Assembly: GCA_016286075.1 (NCBI GenBank)
Contig: JAEERZ010000063.1
Coordinates: forward strand, 1 to 9,813
Direction: 5' to 3'
From: Selenomonadaceae bacterium
GTDB lineage: Bacteria; Bacillota; Negativicutes; Selenomonadales; Selenomonadaceae
DNA length: 9,813 nucleotides
The notes under the pieces are model-generated. The model was not told where the DNA came from, made no database searches, and worked only from the letters and a program-made list of their open reading frames with translations. Shown here in pieces: positions 1 through 6,036 of the stretch (position 1 is its first letter; every line of letters starts with the position of its first letter). The position numbers were made by a program, and so were the translations under genes.

Positions 1-36
1 GCGAGACGGTCGGCGAGACGGTCGACGAGACGAGGG
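1..36 (+). repeat. 12-bp tandem repeat, about three copies, inside the partial gene
   Basis: GCGAGACGGTCG occurs exactly at 1-12 and 13-24, followed by a degraded third copy at 25-36 (ACGAGACGAGGG). The unit is a multiple of three and encodes a four-residue repeat (ETVG, ETVD, ETRE). The array may extend left of the window, so the true copy number is unknown. Confidence 0.7.
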
Positions 37-80
37 AAACGTATCTCGTGAAAACACAGGAGCTTTTGAAAACGCTATAA
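3..80 (+). CDS. C-terminal end of an unidentified protein (partial, 5' end outside window)
   Basis: An open frame enters from the left edge and stops at TAA 78-80, giving 25 visible residues: an ETVG-ETVD-ETRE repeat followed by TYLVKTQELLKTL. This frame is preferred over the other two because its third codon positions are mostly G or C, as in the genes downstream, and because a terminator hairpin begins 28 bases after the stop. The visible tail is hydrophilic and probably helical. It does not look like the end of CggR, the SorC-type regulator that often precedes gap in Firmicutes, but 25 residues are too few to exclude a divergent one. Function unknown. Confidence 0.55.
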   Translation, partial: ETVGETVDETRETYLVKTQELLKTL

Positions 81-108
81 ACGGCGTAAATGAAATGTTT
101 AGCCAAGC

Positions 109-154
109 AAAAGCCTTTCGGAGAATGGTATATTTTCCGGAGGGCTTTTCGTTT
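109..154 (+). terminator. Intrinsic terminator of the upstream gene
   Basis: Bases 109-125 pair with 133-149 to give a 17-bp stem with three G-U wobbles and a 7-base loop, followed by CGTTT. The A-rich left foot and T-rich right foot (AAAAGCC / GGGCTTTT) are typical of a Firmicute terminator and could allow bidirectional function. A further 7-bp inverted repeat, GCGTAAA at 84-90 with TTTACGC at 152-158, flanks it. This separates the upstream gene from gap. Confidence 0.8.
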
Positions 155-237
155 ACGCATTTTAAACAAATTGGTTCATATGCTTTTTTCTTTTCAGAGG
201 GGAAAATGGCATCTCACGTTTGCGTCGTTCTTTTCCG

Positions 238-266
238 TTGCGTTTCCTCCCTGTTTGCGCTATAAT
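238..266 (+). promoter_or_regulatory. Probable sigma-A promoter of gap
   Basis: A perfect TATAAT lies at 261-266. The hexamer 17 bp upstream, TTGCGT at 238-243, matches the -35 consensus only at TTG. Transcription would start near 273, giving a leader of about 65 bases. It is the best promoter between the upstream terminator and gap. Short TTTGCG-like motifs recur at 219-224, 237-242 and 254-259 around the core, but no convincing operator palindrome is visible. The rest of the gene-free stretch 150-237 is AT-rich and shows nothing else I can name. Confidence 0.65.
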
Positions 267-285
267 TAAAAACAGAAGTTTTCCG

Positions 286-329
286 ATAAATTAGAATTCC
301 CGAATGGGGCAAAATTTATTTTTAGGAGG
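286..329 (+). promoter_or_regulatory. gap leader: stem-loop followed by strong ribosome binding site
   Basis: In the 5' leader, ATAAATT (286-292) can pair with AATTTAT (313-319), enclosing a small inner hairpin of 298-301 with 306-309 around a GAAT loop. The structure ends four bases before a full AGGAGG (324-329), which is 8 bases from the gap ATG. The AT-only outer stem is weak, so this may just be an mRNA-stabilising or spacing element. A regulatory role is inference. Confidence 0.35.
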
Positions 330-337
330 CTGTATCT

Positions 338-1351
338 ATGGCAGTAAAAGTAGCAATCAACGGGTTTGGACGTATCGGTCGTTTGGCGTTCCGCCAGATG
401 TTCTCTGCCGAGGGGTATGAGATTGTCGCGATCAACGACCTTACGAGTCCGAAAATGCTCGCGCATCTTCTGAAGTACGATTCCACGCAGGGCCGCTACG
501 ACCATGACGTAAAGGCCGAGGAAGACGGCATTACGGTGGACGGCAAGACGATCAAGATTTTCAAGGAAGCGGATGCCGCCAATCTGCCCTGGGGCAAGCT
601 GAATGTGGACGTCGTGCTGGAGTGCACGGGCTTCTATACCTCGAAAGATAAAGCTTCCGCGCATATCAAGGCGGGCGCGAAGAAGGTCGTCATCTCCGCT
701 CCGGCGGGCAACGATTTGCCGACCATCGTTTACAACGTCAACCATAAGACTTTGAAGCCGACGGACGACGTGATTTCTGCGGCTTCCTGCACGACGAACT
801 GCCTTGCGCCGATGACGGCGGCTCTCCACAAGCTCGCCCCGATTCAGAGCGGCATCATGCAGACGATTCACGCCTATACCGGCGATCAGATGACGCTGGA
901 CGGTCCGCAGAGGAAGGGTGACCTTCGCCGTTCCCGCGCCGCCGCTATCAATATCGTGCCGAATTCCACGGGCGCGGCGAAGGCCATCGGTCTCGTCATT
1001 CCTGAGTTGAAAGGCAAGCTTATCGGTGCGGCGCAGCGCGTTCCGACTCCGACGGGTTCCACGACGATTCTGATTGCCGTCGTCAAAGGCAAGGTCACGG
1101 TGGACGAGGTCAACGCGGCGATGAAGGCGGCATCCAACGAGTCCTTCGGCTACAATACGGACGAGATTGTTTCCAGCGATATCGTCGGCATGACTTACGG
1201 TTCGCTGTTCGACGCGACCCAGACGATGGTCAATCCTATTAACGACGATCTGACGCAGGTGCAGGTTGTTTCGTGGTATGACAACGAGAACAGCTACACG
1301 AGCCAGATGGTTCGCACAATCAAGTATCTGGAGACGCTGGTGCAGAAATAA
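338..1351 (+). CDS. gap: Glyceraldehyde-3-phosphate dehydrogenase
   Basis: The 337-aa product is full length for the family. It oxidises and phosphorylates glyceraldehyde 3-phosphate to 1,3-bisphosphoglycerate using NAD in cytoplasmic glycolysis, normally as a homotetramer. Visible features are the N-terminal Rossmann motif INGFGRIGR (7-15), Asp34 in AINDLTS at the position that usually selects NAD over NADP, the catalytic signature ASCTTNCLAP with Cys151, and the partner His178 in QTIHAYTGDQ. RVPTPTGS and WYDNENSYTSQMV lie in the C-terminal catalytic half. The start is fixed by AGGAGG 8 bases upstream and by the conserved MAVKVAINGFGRIG opening. It has its own promoter and a strong terminator, so it is probably made in excess of the downstream glycolytic genes. 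The glycolytic neighbours argue for a catabolic GapA rather than a gluconeogenic GapB. Confidence 0.98.
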   Translation: MAVKVAINGFGRIGRLAFRQMFSAEGYEIVAINDLTSPKMLAHLLKYDSTQGRYDHDVKAEEDGITVDGKTIKIFKEADAANLPWGKLNVDVVLECTGFYTSKDKASAHIKAGAKKVVISAPAGNDLPTIVYNVNHKTLKPTDDVISAASCTTNCLAPMTAALHKLAPIQSGIMQTIHAYTGDQMTLDGPQRKGDLRRSRAAAINIVPNSTGAAKAIGLVIPELKGKLIGAAQRVPTPTGSTTILIAVVKGKVTVDEVNAAMKAASNESFGYNTDEIVSSDIVGMTYGSLFDATQTMVNPINDDLTQVQVVSWYDNENSYTSQMVRTIKYLETLVQK

Positions 1352-1379
1352 GAATATCGTATAATTTCGGGTAAGATAG

Positions 1380-1420
1380 CGAGGCCCGGCCATTTTACGG
1401 GTCGGGCCTCGTTTTTATTT
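1380..1420 (+). terminator. Intrinsic terminator between gap and the pgk operon
   Basis: Bases 1380-1391 (CGAGGCCCGGCC) pair with 1400-1411 (GGTCGGGCCTCG) in a 12-bp GC-rich stem with one G-U pair. The loop is 8 bases, followed by TTTTTATTT at 1412-1420. It is the strongest hairpin in the window. The ribosome binding site of the next gene starts only four bases after the T-tract, leaving no room for a promoter in between. The downstream genes must therefore depend on read-through or on a promoter inside or at the end of gap. Confidence 0.9.
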
Positions 1421-1438
1421 GGGAAAGGAGCATGGCAC

Positions 1439-1654
1439 ATGGCGAAAATCTATGACGACGATGAGGAAATCAGCTTCGGCGGCAAGGATTATGACGGAGA
1501 AGACGACGGCTTGTACGACGACGACATTCCCGAAAGTCCGGGCGTGAGCATCCACGTCAACCTTAATATCAATATCAGTTCCGTCGAGGAATTGGAAAAG
1601 GTAGAACCGATTATCGACCGTCTCGCCGATAAGTACGGCTATACTTGGGAATAA
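1439..1654 (+). CDS. Small highly acidic protein of unknown function
   Basis: This 71-aa protein sits between gap and pgk. The first ~32 residues are dominated by Asp and Glu (14 of 32) with Tyr and Gly, and look disordered. The rest (about 35-71) reads as a beta strand (VSIHVNLNINI) followed by an amphipathic helix (SVEELEKVEPIIDRLADKYG), so there is probably a small folded domain with an acidic tail. Twelve Asp and nine Glu against five Lys/Arg give a net charge near -16. There is no signal peptide, membrane segment, Cys or metal motif. AAAGGAG at 1424-1430 is 8 bases from the ATG. Only 14 bases separate its stop from the pgk ATG, which suggests co-transcription and translational coupling. 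I do not recognise the family. A partner or modulator of the adjacent glycolytic enzymes is possible but purely inferred. Confidence 0.8.
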   Translation: MAKIYDDDEEISFGGKDYDGEDDGLYDDDIPESPGVSIHVNLNINISSVEELEKVEPIIDRLADKYGYTWE

Positions 1655-1668
1655 TGGGAGGAAGGGCA

Positions 1669-2862
1669 ATGGCGAAGAAAACACTGGAAGATATTGACGT
1701 AAAGGGCAAAAAGGTATTCGTGCGTGCGGATTTCAACGTACCTTTGGACGAGAACCAGAACATCACGAACGACAAGCGCATCCGTGCGACGCTGCCGACC
1801 ATCGAATATTTGCTGAAGCAGGGCGCGGCGGTCATTCTTGCGAGCCATCTCGGACGCCCGAAAGGGAAGATCGTTCCGGAAATGTCCACGAAGCCGGTAG
1901 CGGCTCGTCTCTCGGAGCTATTGGGCAAGCCTGTGGCTTTCGCGACGGACTGCGTCGGCGCGCCTGCGACGGAGGCGGCGGCGAAACTCCAGCCGGGCGA
2001 AGTGCTTTTGCTGGAAAATCTGCGATTCCATCCGGAGGAGGAAAAGAACGATCCAGGTTTTGCGAAACAGCTTGCCGACTTGGCGGACGTCGTCGTGGAC
2101 GACGCCTTCGGCTGCGCCCATCGCGGCCATGCCTCGAATGAAGGCATTACGAAATATAAGGAAACGGTGGCTGGCTATCTGATTGGCAAGGAACTGGACT
2201 TCATCGGAAAAGCCCTTGAAGCACCGGAGCGTCCGTTTGTGGCGATTCTCGGCGGCGCGAAGGTTTCGGACAAGATTGCCGTCATTGACAACATGATCGA
2301 GAAAGTCAACACCATCATTATCGGCGGCGGTATGGCGAATACGTTCCTCGCCGCGCAGGGACTGAACGTCGGCAAGTCGTTGACGGAGCCGGACAAGTAT
2401 GAGCTTGCAAGAAAGCTTGCCGCGAAGGCGCACGCGAACAATGTTAAGCTCGTGTTGCCGGTAGATGTGGAAGTCGCCGACGATTTCAAGGCGGACGCGA
2501 ATCACAAGACGGTGAAGGTGGACCGCATTGAGGACGGCTGGCAGGCGCTCGACAGCGGCCCGGAGACGGCGAAACTCTATGCCGAGGCGCTGAAGGGAGC
2601 GAAGACCATCGTTTGGAACGGCCCGATGGGCGTCTTCGAGTTCGACGCTTTTGCGAAGGGCACCGAGGCTGTGGCCCATGCGGTGGCAGAGGCGACGGAA
2701 GCCGGAGCGGTCAGCATCGTCGGCGGCGGCGATTCTATCGCGGCGCTGAAAAAGACCGGGCTTTCGGACAAGATTTCCCATATTTCTACGGGCGGCGGCG
2801 CGACCCTCGAATACCTCGAAGGAAAGACGCTGCCGGGACTGGCTGCGATTGCGGACAAATAA
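1669..2862 (+). CDS. pgk: Phosphoglycerate kinase
   Basis: The 397-aa product matches the usual monomeric bacterial enzyme. It transfers phosphate from 1,3-bisphosphoglycerate to ADP, giving ATP and 3-phosphoglycerate. N-terminal substrate-domain motifs are RADFNVPL (19-26), SHLGRPKG (59-66), ENLRFHPEE and AFGCAHRGHAS (146-156). C-terminal nucleotide-domain motifs are GGAKVSDK (195-202), WNGPMGVFE (316-324), GGGDS (352-356) and STGGGA (373-378). The frame stays open upstream to a TTG at 1645, but the ATG at 1669 is chosen because GGAGG (1657-1661) is 7 bases away and MAKKTLEDIDVKGK is a normal family start. The acidic small gene ends 14 bases upstream and tpiA starts 16 bases downstream, so the three are almost certainly on one mRNA. 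It is not fused to tpiA: tpiA is in another frame with a TAA just before its start. Confidence 0.98.
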   Translation: MAKKTLEDIDVKGKKVFVRADFNVPLDENQNITNDKRIRATLPTIEYLLKQGAAVILASHLGRPKGKIVPEMSTKPVAARLSELLGKPVAFATDCVGAPATEAAAKLQPGEVLLLENLRFHPEEEKNDPGFAKQLADLADVVVDDAFGCAHRGHASNEGITKYKETVAGYLIGKELDFIGKALEAPERPFVAILGGAKVSDKIAVIDNMIEKVNTIIIGGGMANTFLAAQGLNVGKSLTEPDKYELARKLAAKAHANNVKLVLPVDVEVADDFKADANHKTVKVDRIEDGWQALDSGPETAKLYAEALKGAKTIVWNGPMGVFEFDAFAKGTEAVAHAVAEATEAGAVSIVGGGDSIAALKKTGLSDKISHISTGGGATLEYLEGKTLPGLAAIADK

Positions 2863-2878
2863 CAGGAGGTAAATGGTA

Positions 2879-3760
2879 ATGATTGAGGAAATTATCAAGA
2901 AATTTGCTTCCGACGGCGAGACGGAACAGCCGTCTCCTTGGAAGCGTCAGCCCATCATCGCGGGAAACTGGAAGATGAATAAGACGAATACCGAGGCGGA
3001 GGCTCTTTTGAAGGAGCTTTTGCCGTTGGTGGAAGATGTGAAGGACAGGGCCGTCGTGGTCTGTCCGCCGGCGACGGCCTTGACACTGGCGGTTAAGAAG
3101 GTCGGACCATCCGCAAATATCGGCGTGGGCGCCCAGAATGTGCATTGGGAGGAAAGCGGCGCGTATACCGGCGAGTTGGCCGCCGCCATGCTGAAGGACA
3201 TTGGCGTCACATACGTCATCGTTGGACACTCCGAGAGGCGCGAATATTTCGGCGACACGGACGAGACCGTCAACAAGCGCGCGAAGGCGGCGGTTTCTGC
3301 CGGAATCATTCCGATCATCTGCGTAGGGGAATCGTTGGAGACGCGTGAAGCGAACGCCTACAAAGAGTTTGTCTCGACGCAGGTCAAGAAAGCCTTCGAC
3401 GGTATGGGGGCGCTTTCCGCCGCGAAATGCGTCGTCGCCTACGAGCCGATTTGGGCCATCGGTACCGGCAAGACGGCAACGTTCGAGCAGGCACAGGAGG
3501 TTTGCGAGATGATCCGCGCGACGCTGGCGGGGCTTTACGACGCGGAGGTGGCCGACGCAATCCGTATTCTCTATGGCGGCAGCGTTAAGCCGGATACCAT
3601 CGACGGCCTGATGGAGAAACCGGACGTGGACGGTGCGCTGGTCGGCGGCGCTTCTCTCAAGGCGCAGGATTTCAGCAGGATTGTTAAATTCGGCCAGAAA
3701 AAGCCGGAAAAAGCAAAGGTGGAAAAGGCCGAGAAAAAGGAAATCAGCAAGACTGACTGA
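2879..3760 (+). CDS. tpiA: Triosephosphate isomerase with N- and C-terminal extensions
   Basis: It interconverts dihydroxyacetone phosphate and glyceraldehyde 3-phosphate in the cytoplasm. The catalytic set is complete: Asn30 and Lys32 in AGNWKMN, His117 in VGHSERRE, and Glu189 in AYEPIWAIGTGKT, whose following residues form the flexible loop 6. The phosphate-binding LYGGSVKP and GALVGGASL follow. At 293 aa it is about 40 residues longer than the usual ~250. Some 22 residues precede the conserved RQPIIAGNWKMN start, and about 21 Lys/Glu-rich residues follow the normal end near IVKFG. Two ATGs are possible, at 2873 and 2879. I prefer 2879, 9 bases after AGGAGG (2864-2869), since 2873 leaves only 3. 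No in-frame start exists nearer the core before the internal Met of GNWKMN, and a TAA lies directly upstream of 2873, so the N-terminal extension appears genuine. Fold and function are secure; the role of the extensions is unknown. Confidence 0.97.
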   Translation: MIEEIIKKFASDGETEQPSPWKRQPIIAGNWKMNKTNTEAEALLKELLPLVEDVKDRAVVVCPPATALTLAVKKVGPSANIGVGAQNVHWEESGAYTGELAAAMLKDIGVTYVIVGHSERREYFGDTDETVNKRAKAAVSAGIIPIICVGESLETREANAYKEFVSTQVKKAFDGMGALSAAKCVVAYEPIWAIGTGKTATFEQAQEVCEMIRATLAGLYDAEVADAIRILYGGSVKPDTIDGLMEKPDVDGALVGGASLKAQDFSRIVKFGQKKPEKAKVEKAEKKEISKTD

Positions 3761-3780
3761 ATATAAGACGAATATCGGAG

Positions 3781-3825
3781 AAGCGAAGGAGCGGAGAGGT
3801 GAAAATGGGCTCTGCTCTTTCGTTT
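3781..3825 (+). other. Hairpin in the tpiA-gpmI gap, possible attenuator or processing site
   Basis: Bases 3781-3796 pair with 3810-3825 over 16 bp (three G-U wobbles) around a 13-base loop, in the 86-base space between tpiA and gpmI. The sequence after it (CTTTATCGG) is only moderately T-rich, so any termination would be partial. The structure ends 7 bases before the gpmI ribosome binding site (3833-3838). It could be a leaky terminator, a 3'-end stabiliser for the upstream mRNA, or a processing site. The pairing is visible; the role is inferred. Confidence 0.55.
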
Positions 3826-3846
3826 CTTTATCGGAGGAAATATTTT

Positions 3847-5382
3847 ATGGCAAAACTCAAAAACGCGCCTGTGATGCTCGTTATCATGGACGGGTGGGGC
3901 AACGGCGACGTGAACGCGAAGGACAACGCGGTCGCCGTCGGCAAGACGCCGAACATCGACGGGCTGATGAAGTCCTGTCCGGTGACGGAGCTTCTCTGTT
4001 CGGGCGAGGCCGTTGGGCTGCCCGACGGACAGATGGGAAATTCCGAGGTCGGCCATACGAATATCGGCGCGGGACGTGTCGTTTATCAGGAGCTTACGCG
4101 CATCACACGCGCGATTCGCGACGGTTCGTTCTTTAAGAACGAGGCGCTTTGCGGCGTCATGCAGACGGTGAAAAAAAGCGGCGGCGCGCTGCATCTTTTC
4201 GGGCTTGTTTCTCCCGGCGGCGTTCACAGTCACACCGATCATCTGTACGCGCTGGTCGAGATGGCGAAACGAGAGGGACTTTCCAAGGTTTGGATTCACG
4301 CGTTCCTCGACGGGCGCGATGTGGCCCCGAAGAGCGCGGATGGTTATTTGGCCGATCTGGAGAAAAAACTCGCGGAGATTGGCGTCGGAAAAATTGCGAC
4401 GATTTCGGGACGTTTTTACGCGATGGACCGCGACAAACGTTGGGAACGCGTGACGAAGGCATACGAGGCTATCGCCCATGCAGACGGCGTCAAGGAAAAG
4501 GATTCAGCTTCGGCCATCGCCGCTTCCTATGCGCAGGACGTCACCGACGAATTTGTGATTCCGGCGGTTTTGGACGGTTACGACGGCATGAAGAAAGAGG
4601 ACGGCGTGATTTTCTTCAATTTCCGACCCGACCGGGCACGGGAAATGACGCACGCTTTTACCGACGAGACCTTCGACAGTTTCAAACGCGACGAGGCTCT
4701 TCGCCCGCCTTACGTCACAATGACCCAATACGAAGCAGGGCTGAACGTCAAAATCGCTTATCCGCCGGAAGCCTTGACCAAGACGCTGGGAGAGGTCATC
4801 GAGGAAGCAGGATTGACGCAGCTTCGCATTGCCGAGACGGAAAAATACGCGCACGTCACGTTCTTTTTCAACGGCGGTCTCGAAAAGCCTTACGACCATG
4901 AAGACCGTATTCTCGTCCCGTCGCCGAAGGTCGCGACCTACGACTTGCAACCGGAAATGAGCGCGATCGAGGTTACGGACAAGGTCGTCGAGGCCATCGG
5001 CTCCGGGAAATACGATTTTATCATCTTGAATTTCGCCAACGGAGATATGGTCGGCCATACGGGCGTAATGGACGCGGCGGTCAAAGCCGTCGAGACGGTG
5101 GACGCATGCGTCGGGCGTGTTGTGGACGCAATAAAAAAAGCGAACGGCGTGCTCTGCATTACCGCAGACCACGGCAACTGCGAGCAAATGCTCGACAAAG
5201 AGACGGGCGCGCCTTTCACTCAACATACGACGAATCCGGTGCCGTTCATCCTCGTGAACGCGCGGCGGCAGCACAAGCTTCGCAAAGGCAAGCTCTGCGA
5301 CATTGCGCCGACGCTGCTGCAGCTCGCGGGGCTCGCCGCGCCGAAGGAAATGACCGGCGAATCGCTGATTGATGGAGAATAG
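3847..5382 (+). CDS. gpmI: 2,3-bisphosphoglycerate-independent phosphoglycerate mutase
   Basis: The 511-aa enzyme is the normal length for the cofactor-independent, two-manganese enzyme of the alkaline phosphatase superfamily. It isomerises 3-phosphoglycerate to 2-phosphoglycerate through a phosphoserine intermediate. Visible motifs: metal-binding Asp15 in MDGWG, nucleophile Ser66 in GNSEVGHTNIGAGR, HSHTDH at 127-132, DGRD, SGRFYAMDRD, NFRPDRARE, NGDMVGHTG with Asp400 and His404, and TADHGN with Asp441 and His442. The frame is open upstream to GTG 3799, but ATG 3847 has GGAGGA 8 bases upstream and gives the conserved MAKLKNAPVMLVIMDGWG opening. The earlier starts lie inside the hairpin loop described above. 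It follows tpiA in the operon. Its TAG stop overlaps the AGGAGG of the next gene, indicating tight coupling. The Mn dependence of the family can make activity pH-sensitive. Confidence 0.98.
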   Translation: MAKLKNAPVMLVIMDGWGNGDVNAKDNAVAVGKTPNIDGLMKSCPVTELLCSGEAVGLPDGQMGNSEVGHTNIGAGRVVYQELTRITRAIRDGSFFKNEALCGVMQTVKKSGGALHLFGLVSPGGVHSHTDHLYALVEMAKREGLSKVWIHAFLDGRDVAPKSADGYLADLEKKLAEIGVGKIATISGRFYAMDRDKRWERVTKAYEAIAHADGVKEKDSASAIAASYAQDVTDEFVIPAVLDGYDGMKKEDGVIFFNFRPDRAREMTHAFTDETFDSFKRDEALRPPYVTMTQYEAGLNVKIAYPPEALTKTLGEVIEEAGLTQLRIAETEKYAHVTFFFNGGLEKPYDHEDRILVPSPKVATYDLQPEMSAIEVTDKVVEAIGSGKYDFIILNFANGDMVGHTGVMDAAVKAVETVDACVGRVVDAIKKANGVLCITADHGNCEQMLDKETGAPFTQHTTNPVPFILVNARRQHKLRKGKLCDIAPTLLQLAGLAAPKEMTGESLIDGE

Positions 5383-5395
5383 GAGGCAACTTTTC

Positions 5396-6025
5396 ATGAA
5401 AAAATGGCAAAAAATACTTATCGTCCCCTTGTTGGCGGGCGCTGCGTTTTTGGGCGCGCAGGCGCAGACTGCGCAGGCCAGCTCCTTCGCGTTGCTCAAG
5501 TATCAGGCGAATCTGACTGCGCAGATCAGCAAGACCGAGGCGTGGAAGGAGTCCTTCACTACGCCGGACGGCAAGATTACCGTTCAGATTCGCAGTATTT
5601 TAGCGGCGAACGACGCGGGCCGCTATCATGTGATTATGTGGCGCGACGATGCGCGTGTCTATGAGGAATACTTGCCGGAGGTGACTTACGGCTATTGGTT
5701 CCGTGCCGTGCGCGACGAAGAGAACGACAAAACCTTTTTCGTCATTGCCAGCCGCGCACAGGCGAAGCTGTACGGGTATGACGCCGCGGCAGGAAAAATG
5801 CAGGTTTACGTCGACAGCAGGAATTTTCATTCCGGGGTGCCCTCCGGCGAAGCGAACATCACGCCGCTGAACGGAGGAGCGTTGGTGCTGTCCTTTGAGA
5901 ATTTCGACAACGTCGAGCCGCATTCTCATCGCTATGATTTGGAATGGGATGCGGAAGCGAAATGGATGACTTATACCGACCTTGGTACGGGATATCCGCC
6001 GGTCATGAAAGAAATGCAATATTGA
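5396..6025 (+). CDS. Predicted exported protein of unknown function
   Basis: The 209-aa product begins with a textbook signal peptide: MKKWQK, a hydrophobic core (ILIVPLLAGAAFLGA), and a likely signal peptidase I site after AQA at residue 28. No lipobox Cys and no later membrane segment are visible. The mature ~180 residues are rich in Tyr, Trp, Phe and alternating hydrophobic residues (for example VEVTYGYWF-like and FFVIASRAQAKLYGYD stretches) and look like a beta-strand domain. Mature Cys residues are absent. I recognise no catalytic motif. The ATG at 5396 is chosen because AGGAGG (5381-5386), which overlaps the gpmI stop codon, is 9 bases upstream and because it begins the signal peptide. 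It is the last gene before a strong terminator, so it is co-transcribed with glycolytic genes although its product acts outside the cytoplasm. Confidence 0.85.
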   Translation: MKKWQKILIVPLLAGAAFLGAQAQTAQASSFALLKYQANLTAQISKTEAWKESFTTPDGKITVQIRSILAANDAGRYHVIMWRDDARVYEEYLPEVTYGYWFRAVRDEENDKTFFVIASRAQAKLYGYDAAAGKMQVYVDSRNFHSGVPSGEANITPLNGGALVLSFENFDNVEPHSHRYDLEWDAEAKWMTYTDLGTGYPPVMKEMQY

Positions 6026-6036
6026 CGGGTATGAAG

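Noticed and set aside
2..265. Alternative open frame on the + strand at the left edge
   Set aside because: It stays open through the 109-149 terminator and the gap promoter, and its third codon positions are not GC-rich, unlike the chosen frame that stops at 80.
266..1393. 375-codon open frame on the minus strand opposite gap
   Set aside because: Lies opposite a certain gap gene, overlaps its promoter, and has a low-complexity Arg-rich translation with no recognisable motif or ribosome binding site.
1432..1455. Seven-residue mini-ORF overlapping the acidic gene start
   Set aside because: Its ATG is only one base from the ribosome binding site, too close for initiation; the ATG at 1439 is correctly spaced.
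1645..1668. Earlier TTG or ATG start for pgk
   Set aside because: These starts precede or overlap the GGAGG at 1657-1661 and would add residues absent from the family; ATG 1669 is better.
2613..2879. 88-codon + strand frame within pgk
   Set aside because: Out-of-frame shadow of the pgk 3' end, Arg/Gly-rich with no independent signal.
1918..2898. 326-codon minus-strand frame opposite pgk, and similar frames at 3571-4479, 4504-5499 and 7481-8434
   Set aside because: All are antisense shadows of strongly supported enzymes; none has its own start signals or family motif.
3799..3846. N-terminally extended gpmI starting at GTG 3799 or ATG 3805
   Set aside because: The starts are inside a hairpin loop and would add residues that include the translated gpmI ribosome binding site; ATG 3847 gives the conserved N-terminus.
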